Origin: Agaricus subrufescens
Lineage: Eukaryota; Basidiomycota; Agaricomycetes; Agaricales; Agaricaceae
NCBI GenBank assembly: GCA_029945375.1
Contig: CM057060.1
Location: 3,472,001 to 3,536,000 of the forward strand
Reading direction: 5' to 3'
DNA: 64,000 nt
Positions 1 to 11,815 of this stretch are shown in pieces. The notes beneath the pieces were generated by a model. It was given only the letters and a program-made list of their open reading frames with translations, searched no databases and was not told where the DNA came from. A program made the translations under genes and the position numbers. Every line of letters starts with the position of its first letter. The stretch's first letter is position 1.

Positions 1-1698
1 TCTGGAATAACGAGTTCGAAATTTTCTATAACGCTGACACAGGTGTCGATATTGACGGTGCATGGATTGATATGAATGAACCATCTAACGTATGTAAATC
101 AATTTCTTATATTTCATATCATTGGGCTCATTCCCTGTTTGCACCAGTTCTGCAACTTACCTTGCGATGATCCTTTCCAACAAGCAAGGGACCAGAATCT
201 TCCTCCACCCAGAGCAAACCCTCCGCCTGATCCTAACGCTCCTATCTTCCAGAATAATTCTCGACCTCAGCTCAGCAAGCGCGACGATATCCTCAACCCA
301 CCCTACGCCATTAACAACGCCGCAGGACCTCTGTCTTCCAAAACTTCTATGGTGTGTATTCGTCAATCTACTGGTTTAGGTTCTTCACTGAGGTGTCCGC
401 TCTAGGTGAATACGGTGCATGCTAATGGGTTGCAGGAGTATGATGCGCACAATCTTTTCGGGACGATGATGTCCATCGCTACTCGTATGGCCTTGCTTGC
501 TCGTCGTCCTGGGAAGCGTACCCTTGTTATCACTCGCTCAACTTTCGCCGGCGCCGGAGCGCACGTTGGCAAATGGCTCGGGGACAACATTAGTGCATGG
601 GATCAATACAGGTTCTCTATTGCCGGAATGCTGAACTTTGCAACAATTTTCCAAGTCCCCATGGTTGGAAGCGACATTTGCGGATTTAGTGCGTCTCGAG
701 TCTTAATTTGTTTACTTGATGATTTACTGGGCCTCATGATAGATGGAGATACGACGGAAAGACTTTGCGCTCGGTGGGCTATGCTTGGCGCTTTCTATCC
801 TTTCATGCGCAATGTACGCTGCTTAATTTACTGAACTCGGAGTCCAACTGACAAATCGTTCAGCACAACTCGGACACCTCGATTAGTCAAGAATACTACG
901 TCTGGCCTTTGGTTACCCAGGCTGCCAAAAACGCAATTGACATTCGGTTTGTCGAAGTGTTGAAATTGAGATACTTGTGATACTGATGCCTTTTTTAGTT
1001 ATCGCCTGATCGATTATTTCTATACCGCCTTCCATCAAGCTCACACCGATGGAACTCCGATTCTTCATCCTCTCTGGTTCAAATATCCGAAAGATACGAA
1101 GACCTACTCGCTGGATTTGCAATTCTTCTTTGGTGACTCTATCCTCATCTCTCCTGTTACGCAGGAGGATGCAACTTCGGTCGACATATACCTTCCCGAC
1201 GACATCTTCTACAACTTCACCTCATTAGCTCCTGTTCAGGGAGCTGGTTCAACAGTTTCTCTCAGCAACGTCGATTTCACTACTATACCAGTTCATATTA
1301 AAGGCGGCGTCGTGCTTCCTCTTCGTGTCGAGTCGGCTATGACGACTACAGAGCTGAGGAAGAAAGATTTCGAATTCGTTGTTGCTACAGGGAAGGATGG
1401 CACTGCCTCTGGTAATTTGTACGTCGACGATGGAGAATCCGTTGAGCAATCTCAAACGACTACTGTAAATATGAGTTTCAAGGGGGGTAGGTTGGATGTC
1501 AACGGAAAGTTCGGTTTCCCCACCGGAGTTAATGTGGCGCGCGCGCGGTTCCTGAACGTACAGAAGGCTCCGAAGGAAGTGAAAGTCAATGGAGGGAGAG
1601 TGAATAGTTCCAGGTTCAGTTACGATGCAACGAATAAGGTCTTGGATGTTACTGTCGGTGTTGCTTTTAACAAGAATTTGTCGGTGGAATTTTCTTAA
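1..1698 (+). CDS. GH31 alpha-glucosidase, 3' part (5' end outside window)
   Basis: Hydrolyses terminal alpha-glucosidic bonds; family members of this type are usually secreted. Exons: <3-89, 148-351, 406-688, 743-813, 864-946, 999-1698, all joined in frame by GT-AG introns of 49-58 nt. The first visible exon holds the GH31 nucleophile motif WIDMNEPSN (Asp is the nucleophile), followed across an intron by FCNLPCDDP. The acid/base region is seen as [18 protein letters not shown], then [10 protein letters not shown] and [11 protein letters not shown], then the C-terminal beta domains ([25 protein letters not shown]). This is the catalytic second half and the C-terminal sheets of a eukaryotic acid alpha-glucosidase. 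The N-terminal half and any signal peptide lie before the window. No lesion is seen in the visible part. Confidence 0.96.
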
Positions 1699-2017
1699 TT
1701 TCTTCCTCTCTCTCCTTCCTATTATCGCTTGTGCATTAGTGACTCATGTTTGTTGGAATAAATATCAGACGACTTCAAATCCAGAAAGGGGTGCGTTAAG
1801 GCAAGAGTTGGTTGGTGATCCATGGGTTTATCCAGCATTTTGCTGCTACATACTCACTAGATACGATATGATCGGATTCGACCTGGTTGCGGACTGTGAA
1901 AACACACATGATGGTGATCCCGCTCAACCCCAAACGGGTTCACACAGCTTTCATCCAAGTTCCGCACAGCCAACATCCTGGGAAGGATATAGAACCTTGA
2001 ACTCAACTATACACCTC
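1699..2017. other. Intergenic, GH31 terminator / next promoter
   Basis: It lies between the GH31 stop and the start chosen for the next gene. A frame open across much of it runs into the next gene, but shows no recognisable protein features. Confidence 0.5.
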
Positions 2018-2698
2018 ATGGATTCCAAAATCACCCTGGTCCTCGAACAACCCGCGCTCAAATTAATCTTTAGCAAGAACAGCACTTTGAATGCTGATAT
2101 CTTTGTCAATGGTGCAGTTCGATATGTGGTGTCTACGAATAACCGTAGTCTTGATACAACCAAGGTTCTCGATGGGATCACGAAGAAAGAATTGGCTGTT
2201 ATCAAAAGGAGGACAATTTTAGCCGATAGGATAACTTTTGCTGGTCGTGGAGGCGGGGCGAGCAAGAAGTTGAGTGAAGTAATGCAAGAGACTGTTATGG
2301 ATGACGGACAGTAAGTTTGAGATTACGACCTATTTTCCAGCACTAGTGACCTGAGAACCACAGAAGGGCACATTTGGTACGGACTGAACTCGGCGATTTC
2401 TATTGGAAACAGGACATAATTCATCGCCTTGGTGTAAGTATGATTCTTAGGACACTCGGGCTCTGATATATCTTTTATTCCGACGTAGTTGTTCTCGTTA
2501 TCCGATCCAACGAATCCGGTGGCATATCGGCAAAGGGTGGAAACTCCGATACGGACGATTTCCTTGGTCGTACGGCCAGAATACGGAGATTTAATGGATT
2601 ATATTCTTTCAACGTTCGTTCTTTTGGAAGCACAATTAAGAACGGGTGAGAAAGCAGCAGATGTTACGCTTGGGGGCCAATACATGCCAATGTCGTAG
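2018..2698 (+). CDS. Divergent DUF6593-like protein
   Basis: Exons 2018-2310, 2367-2433 and 2489-2698 give a protein of about 189 residues. The N-terminal part (LKLIFSKNSTLNADIFVNGA, then VRYVVSTNN) has the strand pattern of the DUF6593-like proteins elsewhere in the window. The middle exon encodes TELGDFYWKQDIIHRL, matching the position of GEEYRWHLGGTHLEV in those proteins. The last exon ends with VVRPEYGDLMDYILSTFVLLEAQ, the counterpart of the conserved tail LEVDDSCVPILDEIMMTF (at most 20 residues quoted from each). The three-exon layout with a short middle exon is also shared. The intron 1 acceptor was chosen to keep frame; the nearer CAG would give an immediate stop. Function unknown. The family assignment rests on the shared pattern and is less sure than for the other copies. 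Confidence 0.6.
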
Positions 2699-2760
2699 AG
2701 CTTGTTCATTACATAATCAAACTGCTGTTTCCTCCACTTAACAAGGTCCTGTAGAACAAT

Positions 2761-3693
2761 ATGGTCTCGGCGGCGCCACCCTCTCTGAATCTCTATTCTG
2801 GATTGGCCAGTATATTCGCCTATCCTAGTGGCGAATCTGCCGGTAAACTTGCGGCCATGATCAACAAAGATATCGAAACAAAATTGAAAGGAACTCCCGC
2901 ACCTCTCGATACACTTCTCTCGACGATATCGAAGCAACTCCTTCTCTCTTCCTTTGGTCATCGGGAATATATCGATGATTACGTTCATCTTATGGTATTC
3001 ACGGCCCTTCTTGTCAACAGCAGAACGGTCGATGCAGGGATAGTCGCAGACGAGGGAGGGAGACATCTACATGAACCTACGCTCCTCTATCCTACCAGTG
3101 GGCCTGCTCTGCTCGGGAAGAAAATAGCCGATGTTTTGTCAGACGAATTGAAGAGCGCAACTTCCCGTTCACCCACGCCTGTTGAGGAATGGGACCGCGC
3201 CAAGCCACCAGAATACTATTATAAAGCTATGATTCATGCGACTGTCCTCGCTCGCGCATTCGCGCTGACTGATATATTCCGGGATTTATTGTGGAGTAAC
3301 ATCGAGGATATCTTCGTCAAAGGCCTTTTCTCAGGTGATGAACCAGAGCCGGGAATATTCATTGTTTTGACGAGTATTTTGCTTGGTGCTGGAAAAGAAA
3401 TCGAGGAGTACATGGGTGATGAAGAGAAAGGTAGCGGGAAGGATTGGTCTTGGCATGACAATGCCAGGGTAAAATGCGATGAAAGATGGTGTTGGAAAGA
3501 TGTTATCAGAGCATTGAAACAGCAATTTGAACAGGGGATGGCCGACCGATTACCAGAGTACGTGAAAGATAGTATGAGGCTAGCAAAGATCCATGTGAAA
3601 GACGGAAATCCTGCCTGTTCATGGGATAGCAAGAGACTAGGCTTGGAGGCGTTCAATTGGGCTATCACAGATGTGGGCAAACTAGGAACCTGA
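2761..3693 (+). CDS. Unrecognised protein, paralog of the 10.9 kb gene
   Basis: A single-exon frame of 310 codons, only 62 nt after the stop of the preceding gene. I do not recognise a domain. It is clearly paralogous to the minus-strand gene at 10901-11815: both share LLSTISKQ, then GHRE.IDDYV, LARAFAL, IEDIFVKGLFSGDE, LGAGKEIEEYMG and WKDV.(R/Q)ALKQQ. The protein is soluble and mostly alpha-helical in appearance, with no signal peptide or membrane segment. The start MVSAAPPSLNLY aligns with MSLPPSSIALY in the paralog, which supports both starts. Two diverged, intact copies about 8 kb apart on opposite strands point to a functional duplicated family, probably fungal-specific. Confidence 0.82.
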   Translation: MVSAAPPSLNLYSGLASIFAYPSGESAGKLAAMINKDIETKLKGTPAPLDTLLSTISKQLLLSSFGHREYIDDYVHLMVFTALLVNSRTVDAGIVADEGGRHLHEPTLLYPTSGPALLGKKIADVLSDELKSATSRSPTPVEEWDRAKPPEYYYKAMIHATVLARAFALTDIFRDLLWSNIEDIFVKGLFSGDEPEPGIFIVLTSILLGAGKEIEEYMGDEEKGSGKDWSWHDNARVKCDERWCWKDVIRALKQQFEQGMADRLPEYVKDSMRLAKIHVKDGNPACSWDSKRLGLEAFNWAITDVGKLGT

Positions 3694-4141
3694 AGTTTGC
3701 TTGGCTTGAGTATTATAGGTTCAACTCGACCGCACGTAGATCATCGTTGTATGCATATTCGGTATCAAGCCTATTTTTCCACTTCCGGTTGTTGTACTTA
3801 TGAAGCTTCTCGTAGAGCAATGACTTAACACCATTTGGGTTATCAAATCTTAATTATTACGTGTGAAGTCGGTGTTTGGCCCTGCTTGTGATCGCAACAC
3901 CACCCCAAAAAATTGGGCCCGGCAATCGCAGTGGGCTCGCTTGCTGGGTTGGCGGCGGAACAGGCCACAACGCGGGCACAACTGGCGGGCGGGCGACACT
4001 GAAGCGCACCGCACGGACCTGGCTTGGGGCCTGTTCCGCAGGGCATTACGGGAAGGGCGTGGGTACGCCGAGAGGTCAAAAATTTGGGGATGATGCACTA
4101 TATATTCAACGCGTCATCTCCCCCAACCAGCCACTCCCATT
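3694..4141. other. Intergenic with GC-rich block
   Basis: The stretch holds a GC-rich block at roughly 3890-4060, richer than its surroundings, leading into a TATA-like box just before the MYND gene. No coding pattern is recognised. Confidence 0.5.
4099..4105 (+). promoter_or_regulatory. TATA-like box of the MYND gene
   Basis: TATATAT lies 37 nt before the ATG at 4142. The spacing implies a short 5' leader. Confidence 0.45.
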
Positions 4142-5775
4142 ATGTCCCCCGCCGCCCTCGACTCGTCTGTCTTCTTCGACCCCAGCGACTTCAACGACAT
4201 AGACGCCATCCTGCACTATGACGATGATCCGAAGCACGCCACCCATATCTGTTTGAATTGCCGTCGGGCGGAGACCCCCGATAACGTATGCCCTCATTTT
4301 TCCTGTCTGTGCGTATTTTTAAAGACTAATCTATTCGCAGAAACTCGTCCCTTGCGCTCAGTGCAAATCCGTCTTTTACTGTGATGTCGTCGTACGCCCC
4401 ACCTCCTGTCTACCATTCTCTTTGACATCTAATGCTTTAATTAGTGTTCCAACGAAAATTGGCTGAAGGGTAGAAGGGGATCGCTTCGCCACAAGGATGT
4501 TTGCAGGTTCTTGCAAGTGAGCGAACGAACGTTTTCCCTTTTTGGAATGTCTTCTGACCCCAAAGCAGCGAAGCCATAAAAGGCGTCCCGCAATGCAGGC
4601 TACTGCTAGGCAGTTCCCCTGGATGCGTCAGACCTACGATGGATCATATACTTGTGATCTCTATCGCGACAGCAGAGGATTGCTCGGTTGCGGATCCAAT
4701 TACGGGTGGTGGACAACAGCCCCTTGCTCTTGCGAGGACGAGTTCGAGTATATGTCAGGTATGCAACTACTGGAAGATGAACCTATAGAGGAACGTCAAG
4801 GCTGGATGCTCCCGGACGATGAGATTCCCTGGTTGGATTTCGAGTCCATGGATATCGCTCCTCCTGCCGCTCCCCCCAACTTTGAGCATACTTGGACGAG
4901 CTACTACGAGTGGCGCGGTCTACCCATGCATTCACCAGCTGCACTTCTTCTACACTGGCCCATCTCCGTTTATCGTCTACTCTGCCAACTAAATTGCATA
5001 CCATCCCGTATTCCTCTGCAACGGCGCCGTCTCACTGTTCACCTTCTGGGCGTCACAAAAGAACTCGACTTCCTCCCAATGTAAGAGGATTTTCTATCGC
5101 CTGTTTACGTTGTACTCATTTGATGATAGCTTTGGGGAACTGGCACTCCTAATTCCTAATACGGATATTGACCTCGTCATGTTCGGAGCCGGTGTATTTC
5201 GTGTCCTCATGGAGGCTGAGAATGACGAGGATTGTATAGCCTCCCAGCCGTACGCGTACACCTATACTGCCCCTGATGCATCTGGTGGAAGTACAATCAA
5301 AATCTCCCTATCGGACGCAGGACCTATCTGGGGCGACCAAGAGATTCATATACCCTCCAAGCGCCCTGATGCTATGATAGCCCTCAACGCCAATTTCGAC
5401 GGTTGTGGCCAATGGCAACTGGCACTTCTCGCTTCACGGGCCTACAACATTCCTTTTGCCGTAACAGAATCTCAAGAAGTAAATATCGACCTTAGCATGT
5501 CGGCACTTCGCGAACTTCCACGAGTACGCAAAGCAATGTGGGCGTTGGTGGACCTTAGTGATGATGAGGAGAAGAGGATTTGCAAAACGGCTACCAAGAC
5601 GTATACATGGGGTTTGAATCCTTTCATGTGCCCTGGGCCCCGGCCGCAAGGATTGGGTGGTGGACCTATGACGTCCAATGGTTTCGAATTCATTATTACG
5701 ACTGGCGGCGCCGATGAAGATGCTGATCCTGTGAAGCTGAAAGCGCGTGGCCCGTTATTGGACGATTATATGTAG
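4142..5775 (+). CDS. MYND zinc finger protein with Mss51 C-terminal-like domain
   Basis: Exons 4142-4285, 4341-4391, 4445-4516, 4569-5080 and 5130-5775 give about 474 residues. Residues ~38-86 form a MYND finger spread over three exons: CLNC, then CAQC, then YCDVVC, then W and HKDVC; the loop between the sixth Cys and His is longer than usual. The C-terminal half matches the domain first defined in yeast Mss51: LTVHLLGVTKELDFLPIFGE, then LLIPNTDIDLVMFG, and NPFMCPGPRPQG near the end. Mss51 itself controls mitochondrial COX1 translation, but basidiomycetes carry many proteins of this architecture and this one cannot be assigned to that role. The acceptor of exon 4 is a NAGNAG (AAG/CAG), so a one-residue (Gln) splice variant is possible. 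There is no obvious mitochondrial presequence. Confidence 0.87.
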
Positions 5776-6292
5776 AAGTTACATTTCACTTTTTTTTCAT
5801 GCATAGGCACGATTTGAGTATCGTTCCTTTTTTCTTCACGCATTAGCATATATCCACTGTTCAGGCAACCTTGGTACATTCATAGTCTACCATTACTACT
5901 GGTCTTCTAATATTGGTACTTGTGCAACCCGTGTCCTGGGAGGACAAGACAACCAAAGGGTGCTCCAGTGTTTGTATATTTGGTGACTCTTCGCCTTTAC
6001 CCAGGGGATGCTCATCCCTTAACCACTCCACATGCATACTCATCCTAACAACGTTAGATGCGATGAAGGCGAGATTACACGCCTAAGTTGCCTCGAGAGC
6101 GTTCTAATTTTGCTTTTATTGCCCTAGGACCAATCCTTTCGGCCTTTCTGGCGTCGTCCTTTGTTCCCCGGGATGCTTGACGCTCTCTTTTTGGTATTCC
6201 GATACCTGCTCCTCGAGGAGAAGAGAGTTCGGGACAACAATATGTACACGTGCGAGAGCTCAAAAAAGCCACAACTCAGCTGTACGTCGCGA
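5776..6292. other. Intergenic between convergent genes
   Basis: Converging 3' ends of the MYND gene and the minus-strand membrane protein gene. No further gene is recognised. Confidence 0.5.
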
Positions 6293-7388
6293 CTATCCCA
6301 GACTCTCTGTCAGGAAATCGTCTGAATAAAATAGTCTGGTGTTTCGAAATACGCGACAAGCCATAGAAGCCATAAGAGGCACTAACGCGGCTGACATCAT
6401 TGATTTGTATATCCGAGGAACGGAGGGAAGAGCAAGGGCAAGTCCTGTTAAAACCTCCACTCCAACTGTCAACCTGTAATGTGAAACTGAGAGGCACGCT
6501 TGTCAAGTTATGAGATAGATCACTCACAGATAGTATTGTAGCCCTCCTTGGAAAATGGCTCGCGAGAAACTCGGAAGGGTTCTCCCAGTCAAAAGATTAT
6601 ACAAAGAAGCTTCTCCTTCTCCTGTAGAGATGCTGTGCGACGACAACATTCTATACGAAACTGCCACGATTACGGCAGAGTCGAATAAGAAGAGACACCA
6701 TGTGCTGACCGATACCCAAGGTTGATAACCATAATCTTGGTTTTCGCTAATCCCGAACCTAGCAATTTCTTTGTGCGCTCCAAATGGCATCACGATATCA
6801 GAAAATGAGACTATAAACCAAAAAATGCAGAACGCTATTCGTATTTTTTTGTTCCCATGGTAAATGGCGAGAACACGTTGCAGGAAGAGGAAGGATGATG
6901 ACATCATTGACAGCAGACACAAACATCCGGCGAAGAAATAGATCCATTGACGTGGCTCTATCGATGGAAACGCGCGCTGTGAGCTATGATAGTCGGCTAG
7001 CCAGCGTCGAAACACACCTTGGACAAAGTCCATGGTCAATAGAAATACGTGAAGGGTGGCAGATAATCTACGAGAGATTGTTCAGCATTAGTTGACGAGC
7101 TTACTACTATCGTCCCCCGAGATCTAACCTTGAAAATATAAAACAGAAATGTACAAGGCGAAAGCGACTCTGCCTCACTATCATTATATCGGTGAGCAAA
7201 TATGGTAACATGTCCCACAGGGTTGCCTAATCGCCTCAGTTCTAGTATTGAGCCGTCGTGAGATCACTCACTCCTAATATAATCAGGCACATGTATTTTC
7301 GGATTTCCATGGCGTGTGCTTCAGTAGGCGGAACATGATTGTAATAGACGTCAGGGTTCTGCAGAGGACGTTCATTGAGAGCGACCAT
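6293..7388 (-). CDS. Multi-pass membrane protein (fungal 7-TM-like family)
   Basis: Exons in transcript order: 7388-7272, 7226-7129, 7067-6528, 6472-6293, about 311 residues. Several hydrophobic helices are evident: MCLIILG plus ATLWDMLPYLLTD; RLVHFCFIFSRLSATLHVFL; WIYFFAGCLCLLSMMSSSFL; AFCIFWFIVSFSDIVMPF; CLFLFDSAVIVAVSYRML; YLLTVGVEVLTGLALALPSV. The closing motif MACRVFRNTRL is typical of a very large family of Agaricomycete membrane proteins (DUF6533-like type, by recollection). Such proteins are sometimes suggested to be receptor-like; no function is known. The start MVALNERP was chosen because the preceding codons show no conservation with the decayed copy. A degraded paralog of this gene sits at 58.1-59.2 kb and supports every exon junction except the short loop at about residue 90. 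Confidence 0.82.
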
Positions 7389-8679
7389 GGCACGAGGCGA
7401 GGGTATCTTATAGTCTATTATGTGGCTTCTTATATGTATCCATAGAACACCTAACCACATTAGGAGGGCTGAAACGGACAATTGAATTTGATGGGTGCAG
7501 GCAGAATGCAGCAGCATCGTAGCTGCGGCGGGTTTCGGCCTATAGCCCCCCGACTTCTTTTCTTTCCTTCTTTCCGTGTCACTACTCTTGGCGAGACTCC
7601 CCCACTTAATATGTATGGGTTTCTAAAGCAACAACACAAGTGTTGTAGTGGCTTGGAACGGATCTCAGGTTGCTATAGAATTTCTTGATTTCCAAATGGG
7701 CCTTCTTTAATCATTCACATCATTGATCACAAACCATATTCCCATGGACGCCGGCACCTGCAATTTGCACCACTGATACGATGTAGTATAGTTCCGATAT
7801 ATTAGGACTATACGAAGTCGAGTCTATCTTTAACGGTAGGACATCACCTTCCAGACATGGCTTATGCTAAGGCTCAGAAAGGGCTACAAAATAGGGAATG
7901 CGCGCGCAGGCCCCACATGCACCACACGCGGATTAGATGTGCACTGTACACAAGCTGGAGACTATAATAGCAGAATACCTCTGCAAAGTGTGTATTCATA
8001 GAAGTAGTTCACCGCAGTAGTGCGACCACATTCATTGTGCTTCGCACATATCTATTTATTAGCCTTTGAACAGGATAGCATTCCTTCTAACTCCGCGTTG
8101 TGTGTTACATATTAACGATGATTGGGCAGTGTACTTCAGAGATCCTATTAAGGGCTGAGACCCTGAGATGTAAAATGCAATTACAAAACTGGGAGGAGAT
8201 ACCTTATTTCCGGGGCGCCGGAACGTACGAAACCGATCATTTGATAGCAATTACTATTTAACGCTTAATATCTAAGCATTTAATCCAACAACTTCGGCTT
8301 ATTTCCCAACTCGGTTCATGCTGGACACAGGACACTAGATTAAGACATCTGATCTCAAAGTGCGACACTAGTCTCAATAACTCAGACTACCTCAAGAAAG
8401 CCATAGTCACCTTCCCTATAAAACTCAACAGAGAATGTCTCGTGGAGTGGGACTACGTTCACGTCACACTGAAGCACATGGGTATAGTCTCCATGCACCC
8501 TAGTTGGTTCCACCCCTTCTCGCACGACCCTTGTAAATTGCTGTAATTCGAAAAATAACAGGTGGCCTTCATACGGGTGGCGAATCTTTACATTTCGTAA
8601 AGTCGGGATAAGAGCTACGACATCCGTGATATTTTTCTGTATATCTTTTCAATTAGCGTCAGGAATGCAGAAGTAAATT
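7389..8679. other. Intergenic, no gene recognised
   Basis: Only short frames without recognisable protein features on either strand. This is the shared upstream region of the membrane protein gene and the downstream side of the LRR-like gene. Confidence 0.5.
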
Positions 8680-9902
8680 TTACAGGTGGCGTACCACCAG
8701 TACCGCAGCATCGTGTTCGGAAAAAAGATTCATCGACGTCGTTGCCTCTAACCTCTCGAGTGAACCCAGGGAGGGAATCCACTCTTTCCAATATTCGAAG
8801 AACCAAGTTGAGAAAGGACTCGATTGTGGGTGTAGAGTGACTTGGAGAGATGTTAGCGACCCCTCATGATGCCGGAGACCCTGTTGAAATAGGTCTTGAG
8901 CATACGAGTGATCTGCGTCTCTCTCCAGCTGCAACTCTAGTGTTTCCAAGCCGACATACGAACGCAGATACGCCAACAATATCTCCCCGGCCACATCAAC
9001 GCTCAATCGTTTTAATTTTGTTCCAACTTCTCTTAAGCCCTTCCATACTCCTGTGTAGGATTTACCATCTGAACAAGAAGGTTGCCCATAGGCGAGCTGC
9101 AGGCTTAGCAGTTCTCTCATCTCCTTGACGTTATCCTCGCTTAACAATACGGGGACATTATCTATCACCAGTTTCTCCAAGCATGGCAGGGCGTGAAGCT
9201 GATATAGTTCAATTTGGGGCGATAATGGTTGTGCTGAGCGGAGTTCGAGGTGCTTGAGTGATGTGCTCCTTGCGGTAGCACCAAATATCTGGGAGTAGAC
9301 TGGGCTACTTGTGGGCTGTGAAAAAGACGAAGATTCTGCTCCCCTCAGTGGCCATGACATCTTCATTGTCACTAAGCGAGGCGATCCAATGATAGGGAGC
9401 GACCAACAAAAGTTTTGGTCCAGAAAGATGACATCGAGGGAGGTAAGATGGGGTAGTTGTAAGAGAGCGTTCGATACGTCGTGTGTAAATTCTTTTGGCT
9501 CGAACTCGCTCAAATGTATCCTTGGAGGAGTCAATTAATAGACAGACGATCAAGAAAGTACGAATAAACTGACGTCGTCTGCCTCAGATTCCCGAGAGAC
9601 CTAATTATAGAGGGAAGTTTGGTTGTGAGATCATGTATAGCGGACTGCAGCTTTGCGCGGATTGCTAATGGGTCAACGGTTTCCGTCGACAGTGGCTCAG
9701 AGTAACGAAATAAACGGGAGACAAAGACTTTTAGTGCTTTTGCCCGCCGTAGAGCTACGGGTTGTTTCTTCGTATACAGCGTGTCGAGTTGATGAGTGAG
9801 CGCGTCGACGGAGAGCATTGCGGGGCCAAGAGCAAAATGTGTTCGAGGTCGCTCGAAAGGTTCCCTACAAGGTCCTACTTGAATGGCAAGGGTGTCGAAC
9901 AT
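8680..9902 (-). CDS. LRR-like protein, F-box-type family
   Basis: Exons 9902-9574 and 9520-8680 (donor GTCAGT, acceptor CCAAG) give about 389 residues. The second exon has the loose leucine-rich repeats seen in mushroom F-box/LRR proteins: LPHLTSLDVIFLD, SLKHLELRSAQ, LHALPCLEKLVIDNV, GLETLELQLE, GSLTSLQVTLH. The first exon is helical (SAIHDLTTKLPSIIRSL) and shows no clear F-box, so an upstream exon may be missing or the F-box may have diverged. Such proteins are expected to act as substrate receptors of SCF ubiquitin ligases if an F-box is present. No frame lesions. Not closely related to the other F-box copies in the window. Confidence 0.7.
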
Positions 9903-10900
9903 GACTTCAGAAACATGGGTGTTGAATGACCTGCAGACAAGCCGAAGTGGCGCTACATCCTGGATTTAAAGGTCAGTACGACTGCGCTGGAGCTCAAGTA
10001 GGAAAAAAAGTACCGTCAAAAAGCTTATGATGTAGAGGAAGACACTGCTAGGGAGGTCAAGGAAGTCGAAGGTTGGCATTTTGGGGAGACGCCTGGCGTG
10101 ATTGTGGTAAGGTTACGTAGTCTCTATATCAACGTAGTGTCCATGCCATCCCCTGGTAAGTGTCCAGCGATGCCCGTGACCCAATAACAGATCCCAGGAT
10201 GCAAATTTAGCGGTTCAGGTGCATCGGTCAGGTTCACCTTACCTTTTTTGGGTTTGCTTGCGCTAGCGCTTGGACAGGGATGGGCACGTTGCATGGAAGA
10301 TCAGTACCGAATGCATCGTGACCGAAAGATTTTTGTTGCCACACAGAAAATACTGACACAGCGGACAATTAGTTGTTCCGTCGTAAATGAACGGGTGATC
10401 CCCAGGTACATCAGGCCCTGAGCCACGGGGGCCTCAGAGATTTATTCTGCGAATACTACCATAATTTGATTGTCTCTGGCATGCCCTTAGCATGTAGATG
10501 AATGAGGTTTTTTTGCAGGCGCTATTCAAGCCTTCAGGATAGAGAAGTGCAAGCATTCATGCAACTTCATGGTAACGATCAACCCTGAGTTGGCCCTGAG
10601 TTGACATACATTTGACATGGTTTGTCCTGAGAAACATTTTTACAGTGTGTCAATGACCAATTTACCTCCTGTCGAGTGGTTGACTAGGTCGTAGAACCAT
10701 GGCTGTCTTGAGGGCGCGGAAACGACAGAAAACGCACGAGCTTAGTTTGGCACATCAGGACTATGCTTTAAAGAGCGGTAACATTGGGTGTCGCATGGAT
10801 GGCATCCTCGGGTGCTCAAGTCTGTTTCGAATATCGGTGGGGTAGACTTATATACAGCATAATGAGCGACAACAGTGAGCTTTCTTCAGGGCTCCTTTTC
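9903..10900. other. Intergenic, no gene recognised
   Basis: No frame with recognisable features. It separates the 5' end of the LRR-like gene from the 3' end of the minus-strand gene at 10.9 kb. Confidence 0.5.
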
Positions 10901-11815
10901 TCAGGCGATGCTAGCCCATTTAAAGGCATCTTGAGCCAATTTCTCGCTACTCCAGGAATCACCAACTTGCCCCTCCAGTACGTGCTTCTTAGCCAGCTCC
11001 AAATTGTCTTTCACGAAGTTCGGCAAACGACCAATCATCACTGGCCCGGGTTGTTGCTTCAACGCCTGGACGACATCTTTCCATCCCCATCTCTCATTAG
11101 GTTCCCTCTTGACGTCATCATACCATAACCAACTCTTTCCATGACCCTTCTTCTCGCCACCCATATATTCTTCAATCTCTTTTCCTGCACCAAGCACAAT
11201 GGCTGTCAAAGCAATAAAAACCCCCGGCTCTTGTTCGTCACCTGAGAACAGCCCCTTGACAAAGATATCCTCGATGTCTTTCCACAGTGAGTCCCGGAAT
11301 GTATCGGCCAGGGCGAATGCCCGAGCGAGAATGGTGGCGTGAATCGAAGTGGTGTAGTAGTATTCCTGGGATTTATCACGATCTTGGTCATCGAATGGTG
11401 TAACGGCTCGTGAAGTAGCGCTCCATAACCCGTCGAACAGAGTTTTAGCTAAGCTTTCTCCCAAAATAGCAGGACCGCTTGCAGGGAGCAGAACGGTGGC
11501 CTTATAAGGAGGTTTTTCCCCTTCTCCTAGAATTGTTCCGACATGGACGGCTTTGCTATTGATTTGGAGGGCGATGAAGTTGGTGAAGGTGACATAGTCA
11601 TCGATAGTCTCGCGATGACCAAGAGAAGAGAGGGTGATCTGTTTCGAGATAGTGGAGAGGAGCGCATCAAGGGACGCTGTGCTCTGCTTGAAACCCTCCG
11701 AGCCGATATCTTTGTTGATCAGAGCTGCCAATTTATCCGCTGAGTCGTTTGTTAGACTGGCGAATGCAGTGGGCACATCGTCATAAAGAGCGATAGAAGA
11801 TGGTGGCAAAGACAT
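10901..11815 (-). CDS. Unrecognised protein, paralog of the 2.8 kb gene
   Basis: A single exon of 304 codons. The frame extends further upstream to an ATG at 11905, but the start at 11815 (MSLPPSSIALYDD) aligns with the start of its paralog at 2761. The two proteins match over the whole length, with long shared blocks such as LARAFALAD.FRD, IEDIFVKGLFSGDE.EPG and LGAGKEIEEYMG. There is no signal peptide, membrane helix or known motif, so no function is proposed. Both copies are intact and diverged by scattered substitutions and small length changes, which suggests both are maintained. Confidence 0.82.
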   Translation of the reverse strand: MSLPPSSIALYDDVPTAFASLTNDSADKLAALINKDIGSEGFKQSTASLDALLSTISKQITLSSLGHRETIDDYVTFTNFIALQINSKAVHVGTILGEGEKPPYKATVLLPASGPAILGESLAKTLFDGLWSATSRAVTPFDDQDRDKSQEYYYTTSIHATILARAFALADTFRDSLWKDIEDIFVKGLFSGDEQEPGVFIALTAIVLGAGKEIEEYMGGEKKGHGKSWLWYDDVKREPNERWGWKDVVQALKQQPGPVMIGRLPNFVKDNLELAKKHVLEGQVGDSWSSEKLAQDAFKWASIA

